Positions 45,475 to 55,480 of a stretch of 64,000 nt of DNA are shown piece by piece. The translations under genes and the position numbers were made by a program. Under the pieces are notes generated by a model. That model saw nothing but the letters and a program-made list of their open reading frames with translations, had not been told where the DNA came from and did not search any database. The first letter of the stretch is position 1, and every line of letters begins with the position of its first letter. The stretch lies in NCBI GenBank assembly GCA_937922085.1, contig CAKZVD010000007.1:17933-81932 (forward strand), written 5' to 3'. The DNA comes from an uncultured Tenacibaculum sp. GTDB lineage: Bacteria; Bacteroidota; Bacteroidia; Flavobacteriales; Flavobacteriaceae.

Positions 45475-47025
45475 TTAATTATCTGCTAATTCAAAACCTT
45501 CAGCCTCTTCGTTTTTTAAATCTCTTTCTTTCTCTTCAGCTCCGTGCGTTAACCTTTTTAAAGGTTTTAAAATTAAAATAAACAAACCTCCAATTACCAC
45601 TGTAAATATTAAAATTCCAGAAAAAATAGTTAATTCTCCAAAATCAGATGCAGATTCTCCTATTATTCCTGCCACTTTATTACCTAAACCAGTAGCGGCA
45701 AAATAAACTCCCATCATTAAAGATGCGTATTTTACAGGTGCCAATTTTGTTATAAATGATAATGCCACCGGAGAAATACACAGTTCCCCAATTGTGTGGA
45801 AAAAATATGCTAATACTAACCAAATCATGCTAGATGATCCCGATTTTTCGAATTCCATAGCTGCAAAAACCATAAATAGGAATCCAAACCCCATTATAAT
45901 AATACCTAATGCCATTTTAAACAAAGAAGACGCTTCTTTACCTTTTAACTTTCTCTTTGCCCAAAAACCAGCTATCACGGTTGCAAACAAAATAATGAAT
46001 CCAGCATTTAAACTCTGAAACATAACTGTTGGTACTTGCCAACCAAAAAGATTTCTATCTGTATTAGATTCTGTATATAAATTCATTAATCCTCCAGCTT
46101 GCTCAAATGCTCCCCAAAAAATAATAACCATAATAAATGAAAGTAACAATACTAGAAATCTATCTTTAAAAACTTGCGTTTCTAATTCTTTATAAATCAT
46201 CATTAATAAAGCTGTAATTGCTGTTAAAAAAACAAATAACAACCCAAAACCCCATTCTAACTTATACCATCCTAAAACAGAAAAAGCAATTAATACTCCA
46301 ACAAATATCAATTGCTTAGGTGATTTGAATAGTTTAGAATATAGTTGCCCGTATGAGATTTCATTTTTATCACCTGTACTTGGAGTAAAATTACCAACAT
46401 GTGTTAAATATTTTTGTCCATAAATATAATTAATCAAGCCTAAAACCATTACAATCCCTGCTAAACCAAAACCAGCATGCCATCCCCATTTAGCTACAAC
46501 TAAACCTACGACCATAGTTGCTAATAATGACCCTAAATTTATACCTATATAAAATATACTAAAACCTTTATCTCTTCTAATATCTCCTTCTTTATACAAA
46601 CCTCCTACCATAGAAGATATATTTGGTTTCAATAACCCTACTCCAACAATCACTAATCCTAAACCTGTATAAAAAGCCCAAATATCAGTCATAATTAACA
46701 CTCCATGCCCTATACAAAGTGTTATAGCTCCTAATAGAACTGATTTTTTCTGGCCCAATAGTTTATCTGCTATCATACCTCCTGGTATAGAAGCAACATA
46801 TACTAACATTGTATACCATCCATATAAAGCTAATGCCTCCTTTCTAGTCCATCCTAAACCAAGTCCTCTAGCATCATCTCCTAATGTAGATGCAGTCATA
46901 TAAAGAACAAGTAAAGCTCTCATTCCATAGTATGAAAAACGTTCCCACATTTCTGTAAGAAAAAGTATATACAACCCTATTGGTTGTCCGAATAATTCTT
47001 TTTTATTAGTAGCTGTGTTACTCAT
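45475..47025 (-). CDS. POT-family peptide MFS transporter, second copy
   Basis: A 516-residue paralogue of the next gene downstream. FLTEMWERFSYYGMRALLVL, FSIFYIGINLGSLLATMVVG and AYFFHTIGELCISPVALSFI are the POT signatures; about 14 helices. It probably differs in peptide specificity. It is 11 bp downstream of the S9B peptidase gene and 22 bp upstream of the other POT gene. The C-terminal tail is acidic (EEKERDLKNEEAEGFELADN). Operon order suggests peptidase and import are expressed together. Confidence 0.95.
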   Translation of the reverse strand: MSNTATNKKELFGQPIGLYILFLTEMWERFSYYGMRALLVLYMTASTLGDDARGLGLGWTRKEALALYGWYTMLVYVASIPGGMIADKLLGQKKSVLLGAITLCIGHGVLIMTDIWAFYTGLGLVIVGVGLLKPNISSMVGGLYKEGDIRRDKGFSIFYIGINLGSLLATMVVGLVVAKWGWHAGFGLAGIVMVLGLINYIYGQKYLTHVGNFTPSTGDKNEISYGQLYSKLFKSPKQLIFVGVLIAFSVLGWYKLEWGFGLLFVFLTAITALLMMIYKELETQVFKDRFLVLLLSFIMVIIFWGAFEQAGGLMNLYTESNTDRNLFGWQVPTVMFQSLNAGFIILFATVIAGFWAKRKLKGKEASSLFKMALGIIIMGFGFLFMVFAAMEFEKSGSSSMIWLVLAYFFHTIGELCISPVALSFITKLAPVKYASLMMGVYFAATGLGNKVAGIIGESASDFGELTIFSGILIFTVVIGGLFILILKPLKRLTHGAEEKERDLKNEEAEGFELADN

Positions 47026-47036
47026 TATATGATTAT

Positions 47037-49229
47037 TTATTTTTTACCTATATTCAAGTTTTTCAATACAAAATCAGTCATTTTAGTATATAAATGCAAT
47101 CTTGTATTTTCTCCTCTATAAATTCCATGCGTTCTATCTGGATAAATAGCCATATCAAAAGGTTTATTTGCTTTTATTAAAGCATTTACCATTCTCATTG
47201 TATTTTGTTGATGTACATTATCATCCCCAGATCCGTGTACTATTAAGTATTTTCCTTTTAATTTATCTGCATGGTTTATTGGAGAATTCTCATCATATCC
47301 TGTAGGGTTTTCTTGCGGAGTAGTCATATACCTTTCTGTATAAACCGTATCATAAAAACGCCAAGAAGAAACAGGTGCTACTGCAATTCCCATAGTAAAC
47401 ACATCATTCCCTTTTAATAAACAATTGGTACTCATGAATCCTCCAAAAGACCATCCCCATATACCTACATTGTTCTCATCTATATATGCTTCTTTAGCAA
47501 AAAACTTTGCTGCAGCAATTTGATCTTCTACTTCATATTTCCCTAACTCTTTTTGAGTTACTTTCTTAAAATCTCTTCCTTTAAAACCAGTACCTCTTCC
47601 ATCTACACATACAATAACAACACCTTTTTGAGCAAGCATTTGATGCCAATAATCGTTACTTCTATTCCAACTATTAGAAACTTGTTGAGATCCTGGTCCT
47701 GAGTATTGAAACATTAATAATGGGTATTTTTTAGACGCATCAAAATTAGCGGGCTTAATCATCCACATATTTAAATCGTTCCCATTAATATTATAAGTAA
47801 AAAACTCTTTTTTACTTATTTGATATCCTTTTACTCTAACCTGTAATTCTAAATTATCTTTTAATAATTTAACCTCTTTCCCTTCGGCGTTATATAACGT
47901 ATATGTTGGTACTTGAGTAGTAGATGAATGTGTATTTATAAAGTAATTTAAATTCTTACTAAATGAAGCATTACTTTGTCCGTTTTTTGGAGTCAATAAT
48001 TTTTTATCGCTACTATTTAAAGCTATAGAATATACTCCTCTATTTATAGAACCATTTTCTACTGATTGGTAGTATACTTTGTTATTCTTTTTATTTAATC
48101 CATAATAGTTTGTAACATCCCAATCTCCTTTAGTCACCTGATTTTTTAATCCTCCATTTTTATCATAATGATAAATGTGATTATGTCCATCTTTCTCACT
48201 TGTCCAAATAAAACTATTATCGTCTAAAAACGTTAAATTATCTTGAATATCAACATACGCTGCATCTTGTTCATTTAAAACAATTTTTGAAGCATTTGTT
48301 TTTGCATCTAAAAAATAGACTTTTAAATCATTTTGATGGCGATTTAAAGTAGTAACCGATAAAACAGAAGCTTCATTAGTCCACTGTATTCTTGGTATGT
48401 ATTCATAACTCCCTACTTCAACAGCATTTACTGTTTTATCAGAAAGTGTAAATAAATGTAAAGAAACTTTAGCATTCTTTTCTCCTGCTTTTGGGTATTT
48501 AAAAGTATGTGTAGAAGGATACAACTCATTTCCTGTAACATTCATTGAGAACTGAGATACCTCTGTTTCATCGAAACGTAAAAAAGCTACATAATTACTA
48601 TCCTTACTCCAATCAAAAGCTTTTACAAAAGCAAACTCTTCTTCATAAACCCAATCAGTAACACCATTAATTACTGAATTTACCTTTCCATCTTTAGTTA
48701 CTTTTATTTCTCTATTTTCTTCAAGGTTTCGTACATACAAGTTGTTTTCTTTTACATAGGCTACCTTTTTACTATCTGGTGAAAAAGTAGGTTCTTGAAT
48801 TTCTTTTCCTATAAGAGTTACTTGTTTTGTTTTAACATCGTACACATAGAAAGTTCCTTTAAATGAACGACGGTATACTTGTTTAAAATCTGTTCCTAAT
48901 AACAATTTAGTTTCATCGTTATTAAAAGAATATGAACTAAAAAAAGGTAAATCATATACCTCTTTACTATCTACAATAGTTCCTACTTTTTGTTGTGTAG
49001 CGTAACTATATTTATCAACCGAAGAACTTCTAGTTTCTCTATCAACATTTAACAATGAATAAAAATCACCATTCATAGAATTTAAAGCGTTCATTCTATC
49101 TGCAGAGAATGTTCCGTTCCAAATTTCTTCTAATGTTATTTCTTTTTTACCGGTCGTTGAAGTAGTACCTGTTTGTCCTTTAACAGCTATTAGTATTCCA
49201 AAAATTGCTAAAAAGCATAATTTTCTCAT
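47037..49229 (-). CDS. DPP-IV-like S9B prolyl peptidase
   Basis: A 730-residue exported enzyme (signal peptide ending near VKGQT). N-terminal eight-bladed beta-propeller (residues about 70-450), then an alpha/beta-hydrolase domain with nucleophile motif GIWGWSFGGFMS, acid loop YLIVHGSGDDNVHQQN and base motif YPDRTHGIYRGENTRLH, the S9 Ser-Asp-His triad. It releases N-terminal dipeptides (often X-Pro) in the periplasm. First gene of the operon with two POT transporters, which would import the products. Length is usual for the family. Confidence 0.94.
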   Translation of the reverse strand: MRKLCFLAIFGILIAVKGQTGTTSTTGKKEITLEEIWNGTFSADRMNALNSMNGDFYSLLNVDRETRSSSVDKYSYATQQKVGTIVDSKEVYDLPFFSSYSFNNDETKLLLGTDFKQVYRRSFKGTFYVYDVKTKQVTLIGKEIQEPTFSPDSKKVAYVKENNLYVRNLEENREIKVTKDGKVNSVINGVTDWVYEEEFAFVKAFDWSKDSNYVAFLRFDETEVSQFSMNVTGNELYPSTHTFKYPKAGEKNAKVSLHLFTLSDKTVNAVEVGSYEYIPRIQWTNEASVLSVTTLNRHQNDLKVYFLDAKTNASKIVLNEQDAAYVDIQDNLTFLDDNSFIWTSEKDGHNHIYHYDKNGGLKNQVTKGDWDVTNYYGLNKKNNKVYYQSVENGSINRGVYSIALNSSDKKLLTPKNGQSNASFSKNLNYFINTHSSTTQVPTYTLYNAEGKEVKLLKDNLELQVRVKGYQISKKEFFTYNINGNDLNMWMIKPANFDASKKYPLLMFQYSGPGSQQVSNSWNRSNDYWHQMLAQKGVVIVCVDGRGTGFKGRDFKKVTQKELGKYEVEDQIAAAKFFAKEAYIDENNVGIWGWSFGGFMSTNCLLKGNDVFTMGIAVAPVSSWRFYDTVYTERYMTTPQENPTGYDENSPINHADKLKGKYLIVHGSGDDNVHQQNTMRMVNALIKANKPFDMAIYPDRTHGIYRGENTRLHLYTKMTDFVLKNLNIGKK

Positions 49230-49349
49230 TAAGTAAATAATTTATTTGTTGATTTGATAATTTGACTGCCAAGTTTACGAAAAAATAATAAATTTTACAC
49301 TCATTTAACAGAAAAGTACATTTACAAAATCTCTTTCATAGGAAACAAT

Positions 49350-49357
49350 TACCTTTG
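49350..49357 (+). promoter_or_regulatory. -7 box of the HMG-CoA reductase operon
   Basis: TACCTTTG matches TAnnTTTG and lies 22 nt before the ATG at 49379. The -33 region is T-rich but lacks a clear TTG at the best distance. Confidence 0.55.
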
Positions 49358-49378
49358 TTTTGTATTAAAACAAGATGA

Positions 49379-51112
49379 ATGTCGAAGATTATTTCTGGGT
49401 TTTCTAAATTTACTAAGGAAGAAAAAATAGATTGGTTAGCTAAAAATTACTTTAATAACCAACCTGAAATTATTGAAACTATAAAACAATATTGGAATGT
49501 TGATGGTAAACTACAACAATTACATGATGATTTTATAGAGAACACAATTACCAATTTTTATATGCCTTATGGTGTTGCTCCTAATTTTGTTATTAACAAC
49601 AGAACTTACGCAATACCTATGGTTATTGAAGAAAGTTCTGTTGTTGCTGCGGCTGCGAAAGTTGCAAAATACTGGAGTACAAGAGGCGGATTTAAAACAA
49701 AAGTTATTTCTACCACAAAAATAGGGCAAGTTCATTTTTTATATGCTGGTGATAAAAATGACTTAATCACTTATTTTAATAACAACAAAACAGAATTATA
49801 TAGTGCTACAGCTACGATAACCAAAAACATGGAAAAACGTGGTGGTGGAATTTTAGATATTGAACTAATTGATAAAACTGATAAGTTATCTGATTACTAT
49901 CAGCTTCATGTTACTTTTGAGACCAAAGATAGCATGGGAGCCAATTTTATCAATTCTTGTTTAGAGGTAATTGCTAAACAATTTCAAAAAGAAGATATTG
50001 AAATTGTAATGAGTATACTTTCGAATTATGTTCCTGAATGTTTGGTAAGAGCTGAAGTAAGTTGTCCTATTGAAGATTTAGGCGGTGAAAATCCAGAAAA
50101 ATTTGCTCATAAATTTAAACAAGCTGTAAAAATTGCTGAAATAGAACCTTATCGTGCTGTTACGCATAACAAAGGAATTATGAATGGTATAGATGCTGTG
50201 GTATTAGCTACTGGTAACGATTTTAGAGCTATTGAATCTGGAGCGCATGCTTATGCTGCTAGAAACGGGCAGTACACTAGTTTAACACATTGTGAAGTAA
50301 AAGATGGAATTTTTAAATTTTGGATAGAAATACCTTTGGCTTTAGGAACTGTTGGTGGTTTAACTGCCTTACATCCTATGGCTAAATTATCTTTAGATAT
50401 GATGCAAAAACCTTCTGCAAGAACTTTAATGCAAATTATTGCTGCAGCTGGTTTAGCTCAAAATTTTGCTGCATTACGTGCTTTAACAACCAAGGGAATT
50501 CAGCACGGACATATGAAAATGCATTTAATGAATATTTTAAATCAACACGATGCTTCTAATGAAGAAAAAGAAACCATTGCTTCTTATTTTGAAAATAGAA
50601 CTGTTTCACATAGTGCGGTTATAGAAAAATTAAATTCATTAAGAAAACCTCAAATTAATTGGGTTGATTTTTCTAATGAAAATGAAATTACGTCACAGTT
50701 AAATAAACTTACCAATACTTCGAAACCTATTTTTGGGAGTATGAGTGCACAACAAATGATAGAACATTTAAGTGCAGTTACTCAAATCGCAAATGGGAAT
50801 TGGGATATTGAAGTTTTTGTTTCTGAAGAAAAAAATAAAAGGAGAAAACCTTTTTTAAATACTGAGAATGAATTACAAGTTGGTTTTAGAGCTTCTTTTT
50901 TATCTGAAAATCCAACTCCTTTAAAATTTAGTTCTATTGAAGATGCAATTGATGATTTAACACATCAAATACAATTCTTTTTTGAAGTATTTGAAAAAGA
51001 CACATCTAGAGCTATCGTTCATCCATTTTTTGGTGAGCTAGATTTTGAATATTGGAAAAAATTTCAAGTAAAGCATTTTACGCATCATTTTAAACAGTTT
51101 GGATTGGTTTAA
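49379..51112 (+). CDS. mvaA: HMG-CoA reductase (class II type) fused to a DinB/DUF1569-like domain
   Basis: A 577-residue cytoplasmic enzyme for the mevalonate pathway. Residues 1 to about 425 are a class II HMG-CoA reductase: catalytic Glu in IPMVIEESSVVAA (Glu84/85), Lys265 in HNKGIMNGIDAVVLATGNDF, Asp281, and His378 in GIQHGHMKMH, with spacing as in the Pseudomonas mevalonii enzyme. Residues about 428-577 are an added domain: SMSAQQMIEHLSAV, FRASFLSENPTPLKF and HPFFGELDFEYWKKFQVKHF with HxxxH-type end, matching DUF1569/DinB-like four-helix proteins. First gene of a group with a membrane protein, a GYDIA kinase and a BaiN-like flavoprotein. Confidence 0.95.
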   Translation: MSKIISGFSKFTKEEKIDWLAKNYFNNQPEIIETIKQYWNVDGKLQQLHDDFIENTITNFYMPYGVAPNFVINNRTYAIPMVIEESSVVAAAAKVAKYWSTRGGFKTKVISTTKIGQVHFLYAGDKNDLITYFNNNKTELYSATATITKNMEKRGGGILDIELIDKTDKLSDYYQLHVTFETKDSMGANFINSCLEVIAKQFQKEDIEIVMSILSNYVPECLVRAEVSCPIEDLGGENPEKFAHKFKQAVKIAEIEPYRAVTHNKGIMNGIDAVVLATGNDFRAIESGAHAYAARNGQYTSLTHCEVKDGIFKFWIEIPLALGTVGGLTALHPMAKLSLDMMQKPSARTLMQIIAAAGLAQNFAALRALTTKGIQHGHMKMHLMNILNQHDASNEEKETIASYFENRTVSHSAVIEKLNSLRKPQINWVDFSNENEITSQLNKLTNTSKPIFGSMSAQQMIEHLSAVTQIANGNWDIEVFVSEEKNKRRKPFLNTENELQVGFRASFLSENPTPLKFSSIEDAIDDLTHQIQFFFEVFEKDTSRAIVHPFFGELDFEYWKKFQVKHFTHHFKQFGLV

Positions 51113-51114
51113 TT

Positions 51115-51534
51115 ATGAGTGGTTTTTTGATAAATATTGGAAGAAAAAGAACTTTTTTAGTTTCTGGAATTGTACTTTTGACACCAATATCTCTAATTAT
51201 TTTCTTTTTATACTTGATTTCAAAATTTAATAATTATTATAAATGTTTACTTGATGATATTCTAAAAGAAATATTAACAACTATTTTCTTTCTTATTTTA
51301 TTATTTTTCACTTTTAAAGGAAAAAAATGGTCGAAAAATATTTTACTTAGCTTTCTTTTAATTAAAATCTATTTCTCATTAAAATTTACAGCATACATTT
51401 CAACAAATCCATTTGAATATAAATTTAATAATTACTATTTATTATCCGCAATTATAGTTTACATAACTGCTATTTTACATTTTGCCTTTTCTAAAAGCTT
51501 CAAAGTATTCTCTAAACATCAAAACTCTAAATGA
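51115..51534 (+). CDS. Small integral membrane protein, unknown
   Basis: A 139-residue protein with four predicted membrane helices (residues about 12-35, 52-65, 70-95, 112-130). It starts two bases after the HMG-CoA reductase stop and its stop overlaps the next start (ATGA). It is A+T-richer in codon use than the flanking enzymes. I recognise no family; it may be a co-transcribed passenger inserted between two conserved pathway genes. Confidence 0.6.
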   Translation: MSGFLINIGRKRTFLVSGIVLLTPISLIIFFLYLISKFNNYYKCLLDDILKEILTTIFFLILLFFTFKGKKWSKNILLSFLLIKIYFSLKFTAYISTNPFEYKFNNYYLLSAIIVYITAILHFAFSKSFKVFSKHQNSK

Positions 51535-52460
51535 AAAAATATTATAGCAACGGAAAATTACTTTTAACAGGAGAATATGTGGTATTAGATGGTGCTACCT
51601 CTTTGGCTGTACCTACAAAATACGGACAAGATTTAGTCATTCAACCTATAAAAGAACCTGAATTAATTTGGGGAAGTTTTACTAACGAAGGAGAGTGTTG
51701 GTTTGAAGCTTCTTTTAGTTTACCTAAATTACGTTTAACCTCAGCGAATTTTAATTCTGATAAAGAAGGGAGCTCTGAAGTTATTGCTGAAACATTACAA
51801 AATATATTACAAGAAGCAAGAAAATTAAATTCTGATTTTTTACAAACTAATAGTGGTTTTGTTATAAAAACTAATTTAACCTTTCCTCAAAATTGGGGAT
51901 TGGGTAGTTCTTCTACCCTCATAAATAATATTGCTTCCTGGGCAAACGTAAATGCTTTTGATTTACTTTGGAATGCTTTTTCTGGTAGTGGATATGATAT
52001 TGCTTGTGCACAAAACAATACTCCTATTTTTTATCAGTTAGAAAACAAAAAACCTATTATTAAACAAGTTGATTTTAACCCTACATTTAAAGACGAACTC
52101 TTTTTTGTGTATTTAAATCAGAAACAAAATAGTAGAGATGGTATTACTCAGTATAGAAAAAACAACAATAACATTCAGAGTGAAATAAAAACTATTTCTG
52201 AATTAACAGAAGTTTTTTCAACAACAAAAACGAGTACTGATTTAAATAAAATTATTGTGGAGCACGAAAAAATCATCAGTTCTATAATTAATTTAAAGCC
52301 TGTAAAAGCGAATTTATTTCCTGATTATTTTGGCGAAATTAAAAGCTTAGGAGCTTGGGGAGGTGATTTTATACTAGCTACTGGTACAAATGATACTGTA
52401 GCATATTTTAAAAATAAAGGATACAATACGGTAGTTCCTTATAACGAAATGGTTTTATGA
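51531..52460 (+). CDS. GYDIA-family GHMP kinase
   Basis: A 309-residue GHMP-superfamily kinase: start YYSNGKLLLTGEYVVLDGAT, phosphate-binding NWGLGSSSTLINNIA near residue 122 and GSGYDIACAQNN, which gives the GYDIA family its name, then LGAWGGDFILATGTND near the C-terminus. The family is Bacteroidetes-typical, lies near HMG-CoA reductase genes and is thought to act in the mevalonate pathway, but the exact phosphorylation step is not established. Translationally coupled to its neighbours on both sides (ATGA overlaps). Confidence 0.9.
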   Translation: MKKYYSNGKLLLTGEYVVLDGATSLAVPTKYGQDLVIQPIKEPELIWGSFTNEGECWFEASFSLPKLRLTSANFNSDKEGSSEVIAETLQNILQEARKLNSDFLQTNSGFVIKTNLTFPQNWGLGSSSTLINNIASWANVNAFDLLWNAFSGSGYDIACAQNNTPIFYQLENKKPIIKQVDFNPTFKDELFFVYLNQKQNSRDGITQYRKNNNNIQSEIKTISELTEVFSTTKTSTDLNKIIVEHEKIISSIINLKPVKANLFPDYFGEIKSLGAWGGDFILATGTNDTVAYFKNKGYNTVVPYNEMVL

Positions 52461-53671
52461 GTAAAGTAGTAATTATTGGAGGTGGTGCAGCAGGTTTTTT
52501 TACTGCTATTAATGCCAAAGAACAAAACCCTGATTTAGATATTACCATTTTAGAGAAAGGAAAAGAAACTTTACAAAAAGTAAGAATTTCTGGAGGGGGT
52601 CGTTGTAATGTTACTCATGCCTGTTTTGAACCTAAAGAATTAGTGAAGTTTTATCCTAGAGGAGAAAAAGAATTACTAGGACCTTTTCATCAGTTTATGA
52701 CAGGTGATACTTTTGAATGGTTTGAAAACAAGGGAGTTCCTTTAAAGATAGAGCATGACAATCGTGTTTTCCCAGAAGCAAATACTTCACAAGCCATTAT
52801 AGATTGTTTTCAAAAAGCTGTTGATAAACTTAAAATTAAAGTGTTAACAAGTCATGGTGTAAATTCATTTTATCAACAAGAAAACAAATGGATTATTAAC
52901 ACTAAAAATGAGCAATTCATTGCTGATAAATTAGTAATTGCTGCTGGTAGTAGTAAAAAAATATGGGATCTTTCTAAAGAATTAGGCCATTCTATTATTA
53001 ATACGGTTCCTTCTTTATTCACTTTTAATATCAAAGATCCTAGATTAACTGATTTATTAGGGCTTTCTGTTCCTAATGCTACTGTAAAATTAGTGGGAAC
53101 AAACTTAGAAAACTCTGGCCCTTTATTAATTACACATTGGGGCTTAAGCGGCCCTGCTATTTTAAAACTTTCTGCTTACGGGGCAAGAATTTTAGCTGAC
53201 AAAAACTATCAATACAATGTTACGGTTAATTGGTTAGGAGAAGACACTACATCTGTTACAGAAAAACTTTTAAGCTTAAAAAAGGGACAAGCTAAAAAGC
53301 AAGTTAGTTTAAAATCTCCTTTTTCTGATATTGCAAAACGATTGTGGGAACGCTTAGTATTTGCTTCTAAAATTAAAAACACTCAAAATTGGGGTGATTT
53401 AAGCAATCAGCAATTACAAAACTTAGCAAATCAATTAACGAATGGTTTATTTAACGCTAATGGTAGAACTACTTTTAAAGATGAGTTTGTTACTGCCGGT
53501 GGTATTGATTTAAAAGAAATTAACTTTAAACGATTTGAAAGTAAACTACATAAAAACCTGTTTTTTGTGGGAGAGATTTTAAATATTGATGCAGTTACTG
53601 GTGGTTTTAATTTTCAAAATGCTTGGACTGGTGGTTTTATTTGTGCAAATGCTATTGCGGAGGAAGTGTAG
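52457..53671 (+). CDS. BaiN/YhiN-like FAD-dependent oxidoreductase
   Basis: A 404-residue flavoprotein of the HI0933/BaiN family. FAD-binding VVIIGGGAAGFFTAINAKEQ, RISGGGRCNVTHACF (conserved GGGRCN), HWGLSGPAILKLSAYGA, TAGGIDLKEINFKRFESK and the C-terminal FVGEILNIDAVTGGFNFQNA. Length and order are complete. Overlaps the GYDIA kinase by four bases. Related proteins reduce enoyl or similar substrates; the natural one is unknown in flavobacteria. Confidence 0.93.
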   Translation: MSKVVIIGGGAAGFFTAINAKEQNPDLDITILEKGKETLQKVRISGGGRCNVTHACFEPKELVKFYPRGEKELLGPFHQFMTGDTFEWFENKGVPLKIEHDNRVFPEANTSQAIIDCFQKAVDKLKIKVLTSHGVNSFYQQENKWIINTKNEQFIADKLVIAAGSSKKIWDLSKELGHSIINTVPSLFTFNIKDPRLTDLLGLSVPNATVKLVGTNLENSGPLLITHWGLSGPAILKLSAYGARILADKNYQYNVTVNWLGEDTTSVTEKLLSLKKGQAKKQVSLKSPFSDIAKRLWERLVFASKIKNTQNWGDLSNQQLQNLANQLTNGLFNANGRTTFKDEFVTAGGIDLKEINFKRFESKLHKNLFFVGEILNIDAVTGGFNFQNAWTGGFICANAIAEEV

Positions 53672-53769
53672 CTTTACTTTTTTTCTACATCTTTATTTAA
53701 CTTAACAACAATGGTTAAAAAATTTCTATTTAGTGAGCTTTAAAAAAATTTATTATTGTAAACGGTTCT

Positions 53770-54114
53770 TTATTTAATTAATTTTTCTAATTTAAAATAA
53801 CTAATATCTATTATCTTATTTTTATCTTCAGATAACTTAAGTGCTATTTCATAATCCTCATTCTGAGGTGATTTTGTAAAAATAATAGCATTTACAGAAT
53901 GATGGTAATATTGAAAAACAAATCCAGCATTTTCTTGTGTTAATCCTTTTTTTATATTCACAACGTTTTCCCATTTAACAAAAGGATAAACTGTAGATGA
54001 TAACGGGCTCCTATTTGGTGATTCATGCCATTTTTTATATTCAAATTGTGATTCTGTTTTTTGAACACAACTAGTACTCAAAAAAAAAGTAAGTAAAATA
54101 ATTATCCTTTTCAT
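53770..54114 (-). CDS. Small lipoprotein, unknown
   Basis: A 114-residue lipoprotein (lipobox STSC near residue 16). The mature part has YKKWHESPNRSPLSSTVYPF, VNIKKGLTQENAGFVFQYYH and a Lys-rich end. No named family recognised. It is 18 bp after the five-helix membrane protein gene on the same strand and may be co-transcribed. Surface or periplasmic by lipobox. Confidence 0.6.
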   Translation of the reverse strand: MKRIIILLTFFLSTSCVQKTESQFEYKKWHESPNRSPLSSTVYPFVKWENVVNIKKGLTQENAGFVFQYYHHSVNAIIFTKSPQNEDYEIALKLSEDKNKIIDISYFKLEKLIK

Positions 54115-54132
54115 TATTAGATGACTTTAATA

Positions 54133-54750
54133 TTACAATAAATAACTTTCTCTATTAACTCTCATATATTGTTTATAATTCATTTTTTTTTTTATAAAAT
54201 TAATTTTTATTCGCAACATTGAAATCACGATCATAATAACTCCAATATAACACAACCAATTTCTAATTCTTTGATGTACAAAAACAATAGGCATTCCATT
54301 TGAAGAATAAGCTTCATAGGACTCATAAACAAACTCAAAATAGCTCAATGTTGTAGCTAAAAAAAACACGCCTCCAATTGCTAAATACTTTACACTAATA
54401 TTTTCAATTAACAATTCATTCAAAATCCAAGGTACTGGTAAGGTCAAAATCGCAACTATAACATATTCAATCTTTTGAACAAAATTAAATTGCTTTAAAA
54501 GAACATTTAAATAAATTAAAAACAAAATAAGTGCCATTACTTTAACTCCAGTTAAAAGTTTATCTAAAATCTTGATTTTATCTTTTACAATTTCTCTCAA
54601 AACTAATATTGATAAACAGACAGCTATTAATAAGGACAATAAAAAATTCCATTTTGTATTCAAATTCCATATTGATCTAGGATTAACAAAAAAATCTGAG
54701 AAACCTACAATTGAAATTATAAAAACTATAATTTTAATATTCTTTTTCAT
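54133..54750 (-). CDS. Integral membrane protein, unknown
   Basis: A 205-residue protein with five to six predicted membrane helices (KIIVFIISIVGFSDFFV, FLLSLLIAVCLSILVL, VKVMALILFLIYLNVLL, YVIVAILTLPVPWILNELL, YLAIGGVFFLATTLSYF, NWLCYIGVIMIVISMLRI). No catalytic or family motif recognised. It precedes the small lipoprotein gene on the same strand. Probably a small inner-membrane protein of accessory origin. Confidence 0.6.
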   Translation of the reverse strand: MKKNIKIIVFIISIVGFSDFFVNPRSIWNLNTKWNFLLSLLIAVCLSILVLREIVKDKIKILDKLLTGVKVMALILFLIYLNVLLKQFNFVQKIEYVIVAILTLPVPWILNELLIENISVKYLAIGGVFFLATTLSYFEFVYESYEAYSSNGMPIVFVHQRIRNWLCYIGVIMIVISMLRIKINFIKKKMNYKQYMRVNRESYLL

Positions 54751-54885
54751 TTATTATAAAATAATGACATCTTAAAAAAAGGATAGTAACTGAAATATTC
54801 CAGCACTTAATTAAATATTCAACTACTAACTCCTAGTGAACCTACTCCTTTTTCTATTCAAACAATTCTTTTCTCTAAAAACATT

Positions 54886-55453
54886 TTACTCTACTTCTTT
54901 TCCATTCCAGGTGAAATCTTTTATTTTTTTCTCATAAATTCGTTCTATCTCAAATCCACTAGGAGTATTTTCATCACGTTTATCTCCCATTTTTTCTCTA
55001 AATTCTAATAACTCAATTTTGCCCTCTTCTTTAAATGAATATTCATGATATAAATTACCAATTTCATAATCATTCTTTTCAATTCTTGGAAGTTCTATCC
55101 ATTTATTATTACTCATCACTAACCAATAATAAACATCTGCATTACAATAACAAGCACAATGCTCTATATTTACTTTTACTATCTTTTTTACATTTTTCAA
55201 ATAAGGTTTTTCTATTTCTTCAACATAAGAATATTCTTCAGAAAAAATATCTGTATTTATTATAAACTTAATTTTATTGTTTGAGTTTTCTAAAAAAACG
55301 ATTGCTTTATAAATGTCTTTTTCTTTATTATCTTGAGGAGAGGGGATAATTGCTTTTGATAAAGTTATCTTTTTAGATTTTACAAAACCTTGTCCGAAAA
55401 CATTTATTTGAAAAAAAAAAGTTCAAAACTACTATTAAAATGATTCTTTTCAT
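54886..55453 (-). pseudogene. Secreted protein gene frameshifted in a ten-T tract of its signal peptide
   Basis: The start ATG at 55453 gives MKRIILIVVLNFFF and then meets a ten-base T run (55420-55411 on the minus strand). With nine T the frame continues as QINVFGQGFVKSKK (a signal-peptide end at VFGQ) to YVEEIEKPYLKNVKK and on to the stop at 54886. With the ten T present, translation ends early. The intact downstream part (104 residues from TTG 55200) contains HCACYCNADVYYWLV, a Cys-rich segment with four Cys, and no recognised family. Downstream stop is clean. It could be read error, decay or a phase-variable switch. Confidence 0.75.
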
Positions 55454-55480
55454 AAACTCTTTTTTTATCAAATCATCGAT

